DNA from: Pigmentiphaga sp. NML080357
GTDB taxonomy: Bacteria > Pseudomonadota > Gammaproteobacteria > Burkholderiales > Burkholderiaceae_B
Assembly (NCBI RefSeq): GCF_002188465.1
Contig: NZ_NINW01000038.1
Coordinates: 167,100 to 231,099 of the forward strand
DNA: 64,000 nucleotides
Direction of reading: 5' to 3'
Position 1 is the stretch's first letter; each line of letters opens with the position of its first letter. The notes under the pieces are model-generated. The model made no database searches. It was not told the DNA's origin and saw nothing but the letters and a program-made list of their open reading frames with translations. The position numbers and the translations under genes are program-made. Of this stretch, positions 1-8,458 are shown piece after piece.

Positions 1-1
1 C

Positions 2-295
2 CCGCAGCGTTCGCCCGCGGCTCCCGACGTGCCGGCCATCGCCGAGACCGTGCCGGGCTACGCGATGACTTCGTGGATAGGCGTGTTCGCACCGGCGGGC
101 ACGCCCCGCCCCATCGTCGACCGGCTGCAGCGCGAGATCGCCAAGGCGCTCACCGACCCCAAGATCAAGGAACAACTGGTTTCTCAAGCCGCCGACCCGG
201 TCGGCAGCACCCCCGACGACTTCGCCCGCTTCGTCCGCGAGGAAACCCGGAAATGGGCACCCATCGTCAAGGCGTCGGGCGCGTCGGTATCTTGA
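2..295 (+). CDS. Bug/TctC-family periplasmic solute receptor, C-terminal part (cut by window edge)
   Basis: This is the last 97 codons of a tripartite-tricarboxylate-type (Bug) receptor; its 5' end lies outside the window. The family consensus is visible: an APAGTPRPIVDRLQ segment, then a GSTPDDFARFVREE segment near the C-terminus, matching the six complete Bug proteins elsewhere in this window. Such receptors bind small carboxylates or similar solutes in the periplasm. The stop codon is 17 bp before the M24-peptidase-like gene, so it is probably the first visible gene of a four-gene operon. The ligand cannot be inferred from sequence. Confidence 0.85.
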   Translation, partial: PQRSPAAPDVPAIAETVPGYAMTSWIGVFAPAGTPRPIVDRLQREIAKALTDPKIKEQLVSQAADPVGSTPDDFARFVREETRKWAPIVKASGASVS

Positions 296-312
296 ACCAC
301 GGAGACACATCC

Positions 313-1461
313 ATGCAGGCCATCGATTTCCCGGCGCGGCGCCGCAACGTCGCCCGCCACGTTCGCGAGGCGGGCTTCGACGCCTATCTCGGCACGCGCC
401 AAGGCGCATTGCACTACCTGAGCGGCGCCTTCATGCCGTGGCGCGGCGCCGTGCTGGTCACGGCGGACGGCGCGTGCGAATTCCTCTACTGGGCCATGGA
501 CGCGGCCCGGGTCTCGGCCGAGGGGCACGAGATCGACATGCATACCTTCGAGTTCTCCGACTTCCCGCAATTGATCGCGCAGCGCCTGCGCCATCACGGC
601 CTGGACGCCGGTCGCGTCGGCCTGGATCTCGCACACCCCGGCGCCGCGCAAGTGGCGCCCGGCATGCTGACCGCGGCGGAGTACTTCGAGATCGCCGAAC
701 AGCTGCCCAATGCGAAGCTGGAGAACGGCGTCGACCTCATCGACGAAGCCATGCTCATCAAGGACGCCGCCGAGATCGAGCGCCTGCGCCACGCGGCCCA
801 TGTATCCGACCATGGCTTCGAGCAGGGGCTGGCCGCCATCCGGCCCGGCGCGACCGAGAACGAGGTGGCGGGAGAAATCGAACGCGCCATCCGCCGGCGC
901 GGCAGCACGTGGTCGTGGGCCGTCACCGGCGGCACCGAGGTAGGCGCCGGCGAACGCACCGGCTTCCTGCGTGGCGTCACCCAGCAGGCCACCGACCGTC
1001 CCATCCGGAACAACGAATTCGTCATCCTCGACCTGCATCCCATGCTGGACCTCTACCTGGCCGATACCGCGCTGCCGGTCTTCCTGGGCAAGCCGGACGC
1101 GCGCCAGCAAGCCATGATCGATTGCTGGGAAGCGACCGTGGACACGATGCTGGCCGGCCTGCGGCCGGGGCGCCCGATTCCCGACTGCGTAAAAGAGGGG
1201 CTGGCGGTGTTCGAGAAGTTCGGCCTGCGCGAATTCGGCCTGCCGCTGTTCGGACACGGGCTGGGCACCTGCGCCCGCACGCGTCCCTTCATCAATCTGC
1301 GCAGCCAGGACGTCGTGCGGCCCGGCATGGTGGCCGCGCTGGGCACGCATCTCTACCAGCCGGGCGTGGGCGGCCTGCGGCTCGAATATCCCGTCCTCAT
1401 CGGCGAACAAGGCGCCGAGCCGCTGGTGCGCACGCCCGCGCGCGTGCAGCGCGTTTCCTGA
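313..1461 (+). CDS. M24 family peptidase / creatinase-like protein (Xaa-Pro peptidase fold)
   Basis: A 382-residue protein with an N-terminal creatinase-type domain (about 1-150) and a C-terminal pita-bread domain (about 165-375). The M24 pattern DLHP...LYLADT supplies D240 and D251, GHGLG supplies H315 and RLEYP supplies E358. The remaining usual metal ligand (Glu in the GMV..EPG motif) is Gly344. It may therefore be a creatinase-like or non-dinuclear enzyme rather than a standard aminopeptidase P. The ATG at 313 is chosen because the protein then aligns from its N-terminal domain; upstream codons overlap the Bug gene. It sits 17 bp after the Bug receptor and 17 bp before a dioxygenase gene, suggesting joint use of one imported substrate. 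Confidence 0.85.
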   Translation: MQAIDFPARRRNVARHVREAGFDAYLGTRQGALHYLSGAFMPWRGAVLVTADGACEFLYWAMDAARVSAEGHEIDMHTFEFSDFPQLIAQRLRHHGLDAGRVGLDLAHPGAAQVAPGMLTAAEYFEIAEQLPNAKLENGVDLIDEAMLIKDAAEIERLRHAAHVSDHGFEQGLAAIRPGATENEVAGEIERAIRRRGSTWSWAVTGGTEVGAGERTGFLRGVTQQATDRPIRNNEFVILDLHPMLDLYLADTALPVFLGKPDARQQAMIDCWEATVDTMLAGLRPGRPIPDCVKEGLAVFEKFGLREFGLPLFGHGLGTCARTRPFINLRSQDVVRPGMVAALGTHLYQPGVGGLRLEYPVLIGEQGAEPLVRTPARVQRVS

Positions 1462-1478
1462 TACACGAGGAGCCATCC

Positions 1479-2321
1479 ATGCAAGCCACTCCGCTCAGCC
1501 CCTTGATCGGCGCCGCCATTCGCGGCGTGGACCTCGGCAACCTGGACGATGCGACGTACGACCGCATCTACCAGGCGTTCCTCGACCACCAGTTGCTCGT
1601 GTTCAAGGACCAGGCCCTGTCGCCGGCACGGCAACTGGCCTTCAGCCGCCGTCTCGGTCCGCTCGACATCCACGTGCTGTCCCAATACAACCACCCCGAG
1701 TATCCCGAGATCTTCGTGCTGTCCAACGAGGTCAAGAACGGCGTGCCCGCCGGCATCGCCGACGGCGGCTCCTACTGGCACTCCGACTTCGCCTTCCGCG
1801 AAAAACCCGCCAAGGCCACGATACTCAATGCCCAGGTCATTCCCCCTGAGGGGGGCAATACCCTGTTCGTCAACATGTACCGCGCCTACGATGACCTCGA
1901 CGACGAAACGCGATCGCGGCTGGAAGGCCAGCGCGCCGTGCACCGCTATCGCCCGCGCCGCGACAAGACCGACGACGGCACACGCGTGGTCATGGACCGC
2001 GCCCAGCTCGCGCAGACGCCCGACGTCGTGCACCCCATCGTGCGCACTCACCCCGAGACCGGCCGCCGGGCGCTGTTCGTCCATCCGGGCATGACGGCGG
2101 AAATCGTCGGGTGGCCAGAAGAGGAAAGCCGCCGGATGCTGGACTACCTGTTCGCCCACTGCACGCAGGAAAGCTACCAATATGCGCTCCAGTGGTCGCC
2201 CGGCGACGTGGTCATGTGGGACAATCGCTGCGTCATGCACAAGGCCACCACGCGGGACTTGCCGGCGCACTTGAAGCGCACCATCCTGCGCACGACCGTG
2301 CTGGGCGACCGGCCGGTCTGA
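1479..2321 (+). CDS. TauD/TfdA-family Fe(II)/2-oxoglutarate dioxygenase
   Basis: A 280-residue alpha-ketoglutarate-dependent dioxygenase of the TauD/TfdA family, predicted cytoplasmic. The iron facial triad is visible as H101-x-D103 in YWHSDF and the distal H254 in WDNRCVMH. An Arg in the following KRTILRTT segment would hold 2-oxoglutarate. Family members hydroxylate sulfonates, phenoxyacetates or similar compounds; the substrate here is unknown. An ACACGAGGAG-type ribosome site precedes the ATG. It is the third gene of the operon with the Bug receptor and M24 protein. TauD itself is only one of many possible functions, so no symbol is given. Confidence 0.9.
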   Translation: MQATPLSPLIGAAIRGVDLGNLDDATYDRIYQAFLDHQLLVFKDQALSPARQLAFSRRLGPLDIHVLSQYNHPEYPEIFVLSNEVKNGVPAGIADGGSYWHSDFAFREKPAKATILNAQVIPPEGGNTLFVNMYRAYDDLDDETRSRLEGQRAVHRYRPRRDKTDDGTRVVMDRAQLAQTPDVVHPIVRTHPETGRRALFVHPGMTAEIVGWPEEESRRMLDYLFAHCTQESYQYALQWSPGDVVMWDNRCVMHKATTRDLPAHLKRTILRTTVLGDRPV

Positions 2322-2344
2322 CCTCCTCTTCGCCTACGGAAGCC

Positions 2345-3313
2345 ATGCCCGACGTCGTCGCCTCGACCGGCATTCATGCCGAGCCGGAACTGCCGCTCGA
2401 CAGCGGCGCGCGCCTGGCACCGGCGCTTCTCGGCTGGTGCCGCTATGGCCCGGAGCCGGCGCGGGCCAGGCGCATCGTGCTGTTCCTGCATGGCATCTCC
2501 GCCAGCCCCCAGGCCCTGCCCGTGCCCGGCGCCGCGCCCGCGCCCGATACGGGCTGGGGAGCGGACTGGATCGGCCCCGGCCGCCATTTCGACACCCGCG
2601 ACTGCTGCGTGCTCGTGCCCAATGCCCTCGGGTCGTGCTTCGGCTCGAGCGGACCGGCCGACGCCGATCCCGAACGCTTTCCCGCCATCACCATCGGCGA
2701 TACGGTACGCCTGCAGGGAAGATGGCTCGCGGCACAGGGCATCGATCGGCTGGACGAGGTGATCGGCTATTCCTACGGCGGCTACCAGGCCTTCCAATGG
2801 GCCGTGGGCGGCCCCGTCGAAACCGGGCGGATCGCCGTGCTTGCCTCCTCTGCGCTAGGCAGCGGGTCCCCGGCGGAGCTGGACAGGTTGCGCGCGCTGG
2901 CCCGCGCCTGCCGGCAAGACGACCCGCGGGGGCGGGCACAGTGGCGGCGGCTGCGCGAAGCGACGCTGGCCCGGTACGGCATGGCCGACTGGCTGGCCGC
3001 CCAGGGATGCGCCGATCCTGCCGCACGCATCGCGGCAGAGGCAAAGGCCTGGGCGGAACGGTTCTCGCCGTGGTCGCTGGCAGCCCTGCGCGCCGCGGCC
3101 ATGGCCTTCGACGTGCGCGCGCGACTGGCATCCTGCCGCGTCCCGCTCGCCTGGCTGCGCGGCGCCGGGGATCTGCTCTTTCCGCCGGAAAACGAAAACC
3201 CGGCCGCGCCGTCTATCCGGCAGGCCACTGTTCCCGGCCTCGCGGGACACCTGTCCCCGTTGCTGGAGAGCGCCGCGTGGCAAGCGGCGCTGCGCAGCCT
3301 GCAGCAAGCCTGA
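2345..3313 (+). CDS. MetX-like alpha/beta-fold hydrolase/acyltransferase
   Basis: A 322-residue alpha/beta-hydrolase that resembles homoserine O-acetyltransferases in layout. It has an oxyanion segment LFLHGISAS, a VLVPNALGSCFGSSGP segment typical of MetX, the nucleophile elbow GYSYGG, and a late Asp (GAGDLLFPP) and His (LAGHLSPL) completing the triad. In this context (Bug receptor, M24 hydrolase, dioxygenase) a catabolic hydrolase or acyltransferase role is as likely as methionine synthesis. The ATG at 2345 follows the dioxygenase stop by 23 bp. Reading frames extend upstream, but they only shadow the previous gene. Confidence 0.8.
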   Translation: MPDVVASTGIHAEPELPLDSGARLAPALLGWCRYGPEPARARRIVLFLHGISASPQALPVPGAAPAPDTGWGADWIGPGRHFDTRDCCVLVPNALGSCFGSSGPADADPERFPAITIGDTVRLQGRWLAAQGIDRLDEVIGYSYGGYQAFQWAVGGPVETGRIAVLASSALGSGSPAELDRLRALARACRQDDPRGRAQWRRLREATLARYGMADWLAAQGCADPAARIAAEAKAWAERFSPWSLAALRAAAMAFDVRARLASCRVPLAWLRGAGDLLFPPENENPAAPSIRQATVPGLAGHLSPLLESAAWQAALRSLQQA

Positions 3314-3399
3314 GCGCGTTACAGCCGCTTGCGATTCGGCTCGCCCGCAAGGCGCACGGGTGGCGTTAAGCTAATCGGCCAGTCATCCAGGAGGCGCTC

Positions 3400-3825
3400 A
3401 TGAAGAAAACGGCATCGGCCGTCTGGAAAGGCGGCATCAAGGACGGCAAGGGCACACTGTCCACCGAAAGCGGCGTGCTGGCCCAGACGCCCTACAGCTT
3501 CCATACCCGGTTCGAGGGAGGCAAGGGAACCAACCCCGAAGAGCTCATAGGCGCGGCCCATGCCGGCTGCTTCTCGATGGCGCTTTCGGCCGAGCTGGGC
3601 AAGGCAGGCATGACCGCCGAAAGCATAGAGACCACGGCCACGGTCACGCTGGACAAAGTCGGCGACGGTTTCTCCATCACCACCGTACACCTGGACGTGA
3701 CCGTCTCCATACCCGGCGCGGCCCAGGCGGCCTTCGAAGCGGCGGCCAACGCCGCCAAGGCCGGCTGCCCGGTCTCCAAGGTGTTGAATGCGCAGATCAC
3801 CATGGACGCCCGCCTGAAGGCCTGA
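3400..3825 (+). CDS. osmC: OsmC organic hydroperoxide reductase
   Basis: A 141-residue protein matching OsmC along its full length (family size about 140). The two redox cysteines are C57 in GAAHAGCFSMAL and C123 in KAGCPVSKVL. It starts with the typical AxWxGxIKxGKGTLSTESGVL pattern. OsmC is a cytoplasmic thiol peroxidase that reduces organic hydroperoxides and is usually osmotically or stress induced. An AGGAGG-type site (CAGGAGGCGCTC) lies just before the ATG. It is monocistronic, 86 bp after the preceding operon. Confidence 0.95.
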   Translation: MKKTASAVWKGGIKDGKGTLSTESGVLAQTPYSFHTRFEGGKGTNPEELIGAAHAGCFSMALSAELGKAGMTAESIETTATVTLDKVGDGFSITTVHLDVTVSIPGAAQAAFEAAANAAKAGCPVSKVLNAQITMDARLKA

Positions 3826-3991
3826 CGTCCACGGAAGGGCGGGGCGCGGGACACAGTCGGCAGGAACCCAGGGCAAACCCCTGGAAACCGCGATCTGTCG
3901 CCATTCCGCCCTGCCCGGCCACGACCGCTTGTGATTCAATAGGGGCCGCGGCGGACGCCGCGTAGAGTCCTGGTCGTGGAGGAATGACACC

Positions 3992-5740
3992 GTGCAGATC
4001 GATGCGCAAGCCACGACGGCGTGGTCCGCGCAGCAATTGGCCGCCGCTGCCTATCAATTGGCGATGCAGTCGGCGCCCTGCGGCATGTTCATGTGCGACG
4101 CCCAGGGCGTCTTCACCATGGTCAATCCCGCCTATGAGCGCATCACGGGCTATCCTGCAGCCCAATTGATCGGCAAGTGCCGCTTCGACGCCTTGCATGA
4201 CCCCTCTGAAGTGGCCGTCCGCCAGGACGAGCTGTCGAACCCTCCGGTACGCGACATCGTCGGCGTGCTGCCGGGCGCGCCGCTGATGGCCAACCAGGGC
4301 GCAGAAGCCGACTGGACTTACCTGCGCCGCAACGGCTCGCGCCTGGCGGTCACCCTCGCGCTCACCCGGCTCAGCGATGCCCGCGGACAGACCGCCGGCT
4401 ATGTGGGCACGGTGTTCGAGAATCCCCGGCGCCATCGCAATGGCCTGCAACTCTGGCATTTGCTGCACCACGATCCCCTCACGGGCCTGCCCAACCAGGA
4501 ATTGCTGGAAGAGCGCCTGGGCCTGGCTCTTGAACGCGCCAAGGCAAGAAGCGAACCCGTCCTGCTGGTCCTGCTGGAACTCGACAACCTGCGCACGCTG
4601 CGCGATACGCTGGGCCAGGGTGCGGCCGACGCCGCGGTCAAGCAAGTCGCCGCACGCCTGAAGCGGCTGTGCGGCGACGATCACGTGCTCGGCCTGATGC
4701 GCGGATCGCTGTTCGTCATGATATCGAGCGGCCGCAACACGCTTTCCGCCGAACGCGAAGCGGCCTTGCTGGCCGAGGTGTCGCGGCCCATTCCTTTCAC
4801 GCCCGCGACGCTGCACGTAACCGCCAGCGTCGGCATCAGCTCCTACCCCACCGCCGGCAACGATCCGCGCGCCCTGCTGCAGCGGGCCCTGCTGGCCCTG
4901 AATGCGGCAAGCCGCAGCGGCGGCGGGACTGCCCGCCATTTCGACTTCGGCATGCAGACACAATCTGTCCGCCGCAACCACCTCGAGGCGCTGCTGCGCG
5001 AGGCGGTCGAGGCGCGTCAGTTCTCGCTGGCCTACCAGCCGCAGGTCGACCTGCGCACCGGCCGCATCACTCGCGCGGAAACGCTGCTCCGGTGGCGGCA
5101 TCCGCAGCTCGGGGCGATCGGGCCCGCCGAATTCGTGCCCATGGCGGAAGACCTCGGCCTGATGGACGAACTCGGTGAATGGGTGCTCGACGGCGCATGC
5201 CAGCAGGCGGTGCGCCTGCTCGCCAAATTCGGCCAGTCGCCTTGCATGGCGATCAACGTGTCCCCCACGCAGCTGCGCGACCGCAAGCTCTACGGCATCG
5301 TGGCCGCGGTCCTGGAACGCTGGCGGCTGCCGCCGGGCAGCATCGAGCTCGAGATCACCGAGGGGCTGTTGCTGGACAATACCCGCCAGGTGGTGGACAC
5401 CTTGCACAGCCTGCGCAAGCTCGGCGTGGAGATCGCCATCGACGACTTCGGCACCGGGTACTCCAGCTTCGCCTACCTGACGCGCTTCCCGGTCAATCGC
5501 ATCAAAATCGACCGCTCGCTGGTGCGGGCCATTTCGTCGGTCAAGAACGGCGACGCCATCATCAGCGCGATCATCGGCATGGCGCATGCGCTCGGCATCA
5601 AGGTCACGGCCGAAGGCGTCGAGACCGCCGCGCATGCCCGCCGGCTGGGCGAGCTGGGTTGCGACGAAGCCCAGGGCTTCTGGTTCTCGCGGCCGCTGAC
5701 GGCGCAGGCCCTGGAGAACGCGCTCGCGCCGATCGGCTAG
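3992..5740 (+). CDS. PAS-GGDEF-EAL protein, probable c-di-GMP phosphodiesterase
   Basis: A 582-residue signalling protein: PAS domain (about 20-135), GGDEF-like domain (about 155-310), EAL domain (about 325-575); no membrane segments seen. The GGDEF signature is replaced by RGSLF (237-241), so the cyclase is probably dead. The EAL signature reads ETL (363-365), keeping the Glu. The other catalytic patterns are present: AINVSP, LEITEG, IDDFGTGYSS, KIDRSLV, TAEGVET, QGFWFSRPL. It should therefore hydrolyse c-di-GMP under PAS control. The start is a GTG at 3992 preceded by GTGGAGGAATG. Its TAG stop shares the bases CTAG with the convergent protease gene. Confidence 0.9.
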   Translation: MQIDAQATTAWSAQQLAAAAYQLAMQSAPCGMFMCDAQGVFTMVNPAYERITGYPAAQLIGKCRFDALHDPSEVAVRQDELSNPPVRDIVGVLPGAPLMANQGAEADWTYLRRNGSRLAVTLALTRLSDARGQTAGYVGTVFENPRRHRNGLQLWHLLHHDPLTGLPNQELLEERLGLALERAKARSEPVLLVLLELDNLRTLRDTLGQGAADAAVKQVAARLKRLCGDDHVLGLMRGSLFVMISSGRNTLSAEREAALLAEVSRPIPFTPATLHVTASVGISSYPTAGNDPRALLQRALLALNAASRSGGGTARHFDFGMQTQSVRRNHLEALLREAVEARQFSLAYQPQVDLRTGRITRAETLLRWRHPQLGAIGPAEFVPMAEDLGLMDELGEWVLDGACQQAVRLLAKFGQSPCMAINVSPTQLRDRKLYGIVAAVLERWRLPPGSIELEITEGLLLDNTRQVVDTLHSLRKLGVEIAIDDFGTGYSSFAYLTRFPVNRIKIDRSLVRAISSVKNGDAIISAIIGMAHALGIKVTAEGVETAAHARRLGELGCDEAQGFWFSRPLTAQALENALAPIG

Positions 5741-6606
5741 CCGGGCTCGGCGGGCCCCGCCTGGGACTGGGCAAGGGTCTGCGCCAGCGCCGGTTCGTGC
5801 ACCGATTTGTAGGGTCCGGTCCCGGGCGCCAGCGGCGGCTCGGAACGCATCGGCGACTTGCCCGGCGGCAACGCCGACACCGGCGTCCACTGCGGGTCGG
5901 GGATCTCGGCGAACACCTGCCGCAGCCGTTCGCCCCAGGACGTGTGGATCATCCTGAAATAGTCGTTGTCATGGTCGATCAGCGCGAATTTGGTCACGCG
6001 CAGGCTGTCCTTCTCGTAGACCAGCAAGTCCAGCGGCAATCCGACCGACACGTTGGACCTGAGCGTGGAATCCATGGAGATCAGCGCGCACTTGGCCGCC
6101 TCGTCCAGCGGCATGGCGGGAGTCAGCACCCGGTCCAGGATGGGCTTGCCGTACTTGGCTTCGCCGATCTGGAAATACGGGCTCATGGTGGAGGCCTCGA
6201 TAAAGTTGCCCGCCGCGTAGATCTGGAACAGCCTCATGCCCTGGCCGCGGATCTGGCCGCCGAGGATAAAGCTGCAATTGAATTCGATGTTGAAATCGTG
6301 CAGCGCGCTGCCGTGCATCTGGTAGACCTCGCGCACGGCCTTGCCCACCAGCCGGGCCGCCTCGAACATGTTCGGCACGTTCCATGGCGTGGGCTGCTCC
6401 GGGTCGGCCGGCTCGGCCAGCAGCTGCACGACGGACTGGGTCAGCGCCAGATTGCCCGCCGTCAACAGCACCATCACCCGCTCGCCGGGCTGCTCGAACA
6501 CGGTCATCTTGCGGAAAGTGCTGACGTGGTCCACGCCCGCGTTGGTGCGGGTGTCGGCCAGGAACACCAGGCCCCGGTCCACGCGCATCGCCACACAATA
6601 GGTCAT
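5737..6606 (-). CDS. Anbu-type proteasome-like peptidase (Ntn hydrolase)
   Basis: A 289-residue protein of the ancestral beta-subunit (Anbu) family of proteasome-like Ntn hydrolases. The start MTYCVAMRVDRGLVFLADTR places Thr2 as N-terminal nucleophile after Met removal and gives the family's D/N-rich first strand. The core spans about 1-240; a proline-rich tail of about 40 residues follows. Anbu forms self-compartmentalised particles of uncertain activity. It is the last gene of a minus-strand cluster with a transglutaminase-like protein, an alpha-E protein and an ATP-grasp ligase, the classic Anbu neighbourhood. The substrate is unknown; a role in trimming a peptide product made by the ATP-grasp enzyme is inference from published comparative genomics. 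Confidence 0.93.
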   Translation of the reverse strand: MTYCVAMRVDRGLVFLADTRTNAGVDHVSTFRKMTVFEQPGERVMVLLTAGNLALTQSVVQLLAEPADPEQPTPWNVPNMFEAARLVGKAVREVYQMHGSALHDFNIEFNCSFILGGQIRGQGMRLFQIYAAGNFIEASTMSPYFQIGEAKYGKPILDRVLTPAMPLDEAAKCALISMDSTLRSNVSVGLPLDLLVYEKDSLRVTKFALIDHDNDYFRMIHTSWGERLRQVFAEIPDPQWTPVSALPPGKSPMRSEPPLAPGTGPYKSVHEPALAQTLAQSQAGPAEPG

Positions 6607-6689
6607 ACCGGATTCACGCCATCGGAATATCGGACGATTCTAGCGCGTCGGGACAGGGATCGCATGGATGGGTCGCGCGCCAGCGGGGC

Positions 6690-7487
6690 TCATTGCCCGG
6701 TTGCGCCGACCTTCACGTCCACTGTCATGGCCTCGGCGCCGCCGCCTACCCGCATGCCGCGCACTGGAGCCGCCGAACCGTAGTCGGCGCCGACGGCAAC
6801 GCGACAATAGGGGCCGGAGGCATAGCGGCCATGTGTCACGTCCACCGACACCCAGCCCGCATCGTCCAGCCAGACGTCCACCCAGGCATGGCTGGCCGCG
6901 TGAGGCACGTCGCCGGGATCGATGTAGCCGCTGACATAGCGGGCCGGCACCCCCAAAGCCCGGCAGCAGGCGATGAGCAAATGGGAATGATCCTGGCAGA
7001 CCCCCTGCCCCAGCGCCAGTGCCTCAGCCGCGGTACTCGTCACCTGCGTGATGCCGGAACCATACGCCACCCTTTCCTGAATGTGCCGTGCGAGGTCGAC
7101 CAGCGCCGCCGGCCGGTTCAGCGGTCCCGTGGCCTGGGCCAGCTCGCGCACGGCATCGTCGGCCTCGGTCAGCCGCGTCGGGCAGGTGAAATGTTCGAGC
7201 GGAATGCGGCCCGGACCTTCCTGCAGCCGGCCTTCGCGCAGGAGCGTGGTCTCGACTTCGCCGCGCACGACGAACCGCATTTCCGACAAGGGCCGCGTCA
7301 TGACCAGCGTCTGGACCGTATTGCCATAGGCGTCCGTGGCGGCGTCGAGCTTGCCGGGGGCGTTCAGGTCCCAATGGACGACGACCTGGGCCGAGCCGGA
7401 CCCAGGCACCAGTCGCAATTGCTGGATGGAGTAATGCACCGGGACATCGTAGCGATACGTGGTTTCATGATGGATGAACAGACGCAT
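6690..7487 (-). CDS. Transglutaminase-like cysteine protease family protein
   Basis: A 265-residue protein with an N-terminal transglutaminase-associated beta domain (starting MRLFIHHETTYRYD) and a core transglutaminase-like domain. The triad is visible: Cys in GQGVCQDHSHL, His in ASHAWVDVW, Asp in VSVDVTHG. In this gene neighbourhood such proteins are predicted peptidases or amide-hydrolysing enzymes working with an ATP-grasp peptide ligase. The ATG at 7487 is chosen because the family starts with a short MRL/I..H.T.Y strand. It begins 11 bp after the alpha-E gene stop and ends 84 bp before the Anbu start. Confidence 0.92.
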   Translation of the reverse strand: MRLFIHHETTYRYDVPVHYSIQQLRLVPGSGSAQVVVHWDLNAPGKLDAATDAYGNTVQTLVMTRPLSEMRFVVRGEVETTLLREGRLQEGPGRIPLEHFTCPTRLTEADDAVRELAQATGPLNRPAALVDLARHIQERVAYGSGITQVTSTAAEALALGQGVCQDHSHLLIACCRALGVPARYVSGYIDPGDVPHAASHAWVDVWLDDAGWVSVDVTHGRYASGPYCRVAVGADYGSAAPVRGMRVGGGAEAMTVDVKVGATGQ

Positions 7488-7498
7488 GGCGCACCCCT

Positions 7499-8458
7499 TC
7501 AGGAAGTCAAGGGCAGGAGGAAGGCCGAACTGATCTTGTTGCCCAAGGTGGCGATACGAGCCAGGAATTCGGTCAGGTACGCATGCAACCCGCGCGCCAG
7601 GATGGGCCGGATCTCGGCGTACAGCAATTCGGCGCGCAGCTTGCCGGCATAGCGTTCGCATTCGCGGGAGTTGCCGGTCCTCAACATAGCGAGGTTCTCG
7701 CACACATGGTCCAGCGATGCAAGCAGCGAGCGCGGCATGGACGGATTAAGTATCAGCAGCTCTGCCACCCTCTCGGGAACCAGCACGTCGCGATAGACCT
7801 GGCGGTAGATCTCCAGTCCGGACACCGAGCTCAGGATGGAGGTCCAATAGTAGAAGTCGTCGAGCTGCCCGCCGACGGCCGAACGCGAGCCCGGCGCCCC
7901 ATCCCCATCGGCGAAACGCACGTCCAGGATCCTCGCCGTGTTGTCGGCCCGCTCCAGAAAGGTGCCCAGCTGGGTGAAATAGAAGGCTTCGTCCTTGAGC
8001 GCGGTGCCCAGTGTCACGCCTCGCGACAGATGCGAGCGCAGCTTGACCCACTCGAACACCGAATCGGGATCCTGCGCCAGCATTCCCTCGTCGACCTGGC
8101 GATTGAAATCGAGCCAGGTATGGTTGATCGTTTCCCACGATTCGGTCGTCAGCGTGCCGCGCACCGCACGGGCGTTCTCCCGGGCGGCACGCAGGCTGGA
8201 CAGGATGCTGGACGGATTGTCAGGATCGGCGACCATGAAACGCAGCACATTGTGGGCCGTCACCGCGTCGTATCGGGCGGCGAACGCATCGCTCAGCTCC
8301 GAGATCGACAGCACGGCCCGCTGGCTGCGCAGGGCGCTCTCGTCGGTCTGGGGCAGCAGCAGTGCTTTGAGCGTCACGTCCAGCATACGAGCCGTATTCT
8401 CCGCACGCTCCATATAGCGCCCCATCCAGAATAGGTGATCGGCCGTGCGGCTCAGCAT
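7499..8458 (-). CDS. Alpha-E domain protein
   Basis: A 319-residue all-helical alpha-E domain protein (family length about 310-320). It begins MLSRTADHLFWMGRYMERAENTAR, the hallmark of the family, and repeats a similar ERADNTAR segment in the middle. The function is not established biochemically; it always accompanies circularly permuted ATP-grasp enzymes and transglutaminase-like proteins. The start codon overlaps the end of the ATP-grasp gene by 7 bp, implying translational coupling. Longer reading on the same frame is only a shadow of the upstream gene. Confidence 0.92.
   Translation of the reverse strand: MLSRTADHLFWMGRYMERAENTARMLDVTLKALLLPQTDESALRSQRAVLSISELSDAFAARYDAVTAHNVLRFMVADPDNPSSILSSLRAARENARAVRGTLTTESWETINHTWLDFNRQVDEGMLAQDPDSVFEWVKLRSHLSRGVTLGTALKDEAFYFTQLGTFLERADNTARILDVRFADGDGAPGSRSAVGGQLDDFYYWTSILSSVSGLEIYRQVYRDVLVPERVAELLILNPSMPRSLLASLDHVCENLAMLRTGNSRECERYAGKLRAELLYAEIRPILARGLHAYLTEFLARIATLGNKISSAFLLPLTS

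Noticed and set aside
2345..3313. Calling the MetX-like protein homoserine O-acetyltransferase (metX)
   Set aside because: The fold and motifs fit, but the operon context is catabolic and no MetW gene is adjacent; the specific activity cannot be supported.
3867..3900. AGGGCAAACC followed by GGAAA, resembling the core of a c-di-GMP (GEMM) riboswitch just upstream of the EAL gene
   Set aside because: The second conserved part (GGACGCAAAGCC-like) and the expected stems are missing, so the match is probably chance.
3797..5890. A 697-codon open frame on the minus strand opposite the EAL gene
   Set aside because: It mirrors a well-supported PAS-GGDEF-EAL protein and its translation is rich in Arg, Ala, Gly and His without any family pattern; such frames are a by-product of high GC.
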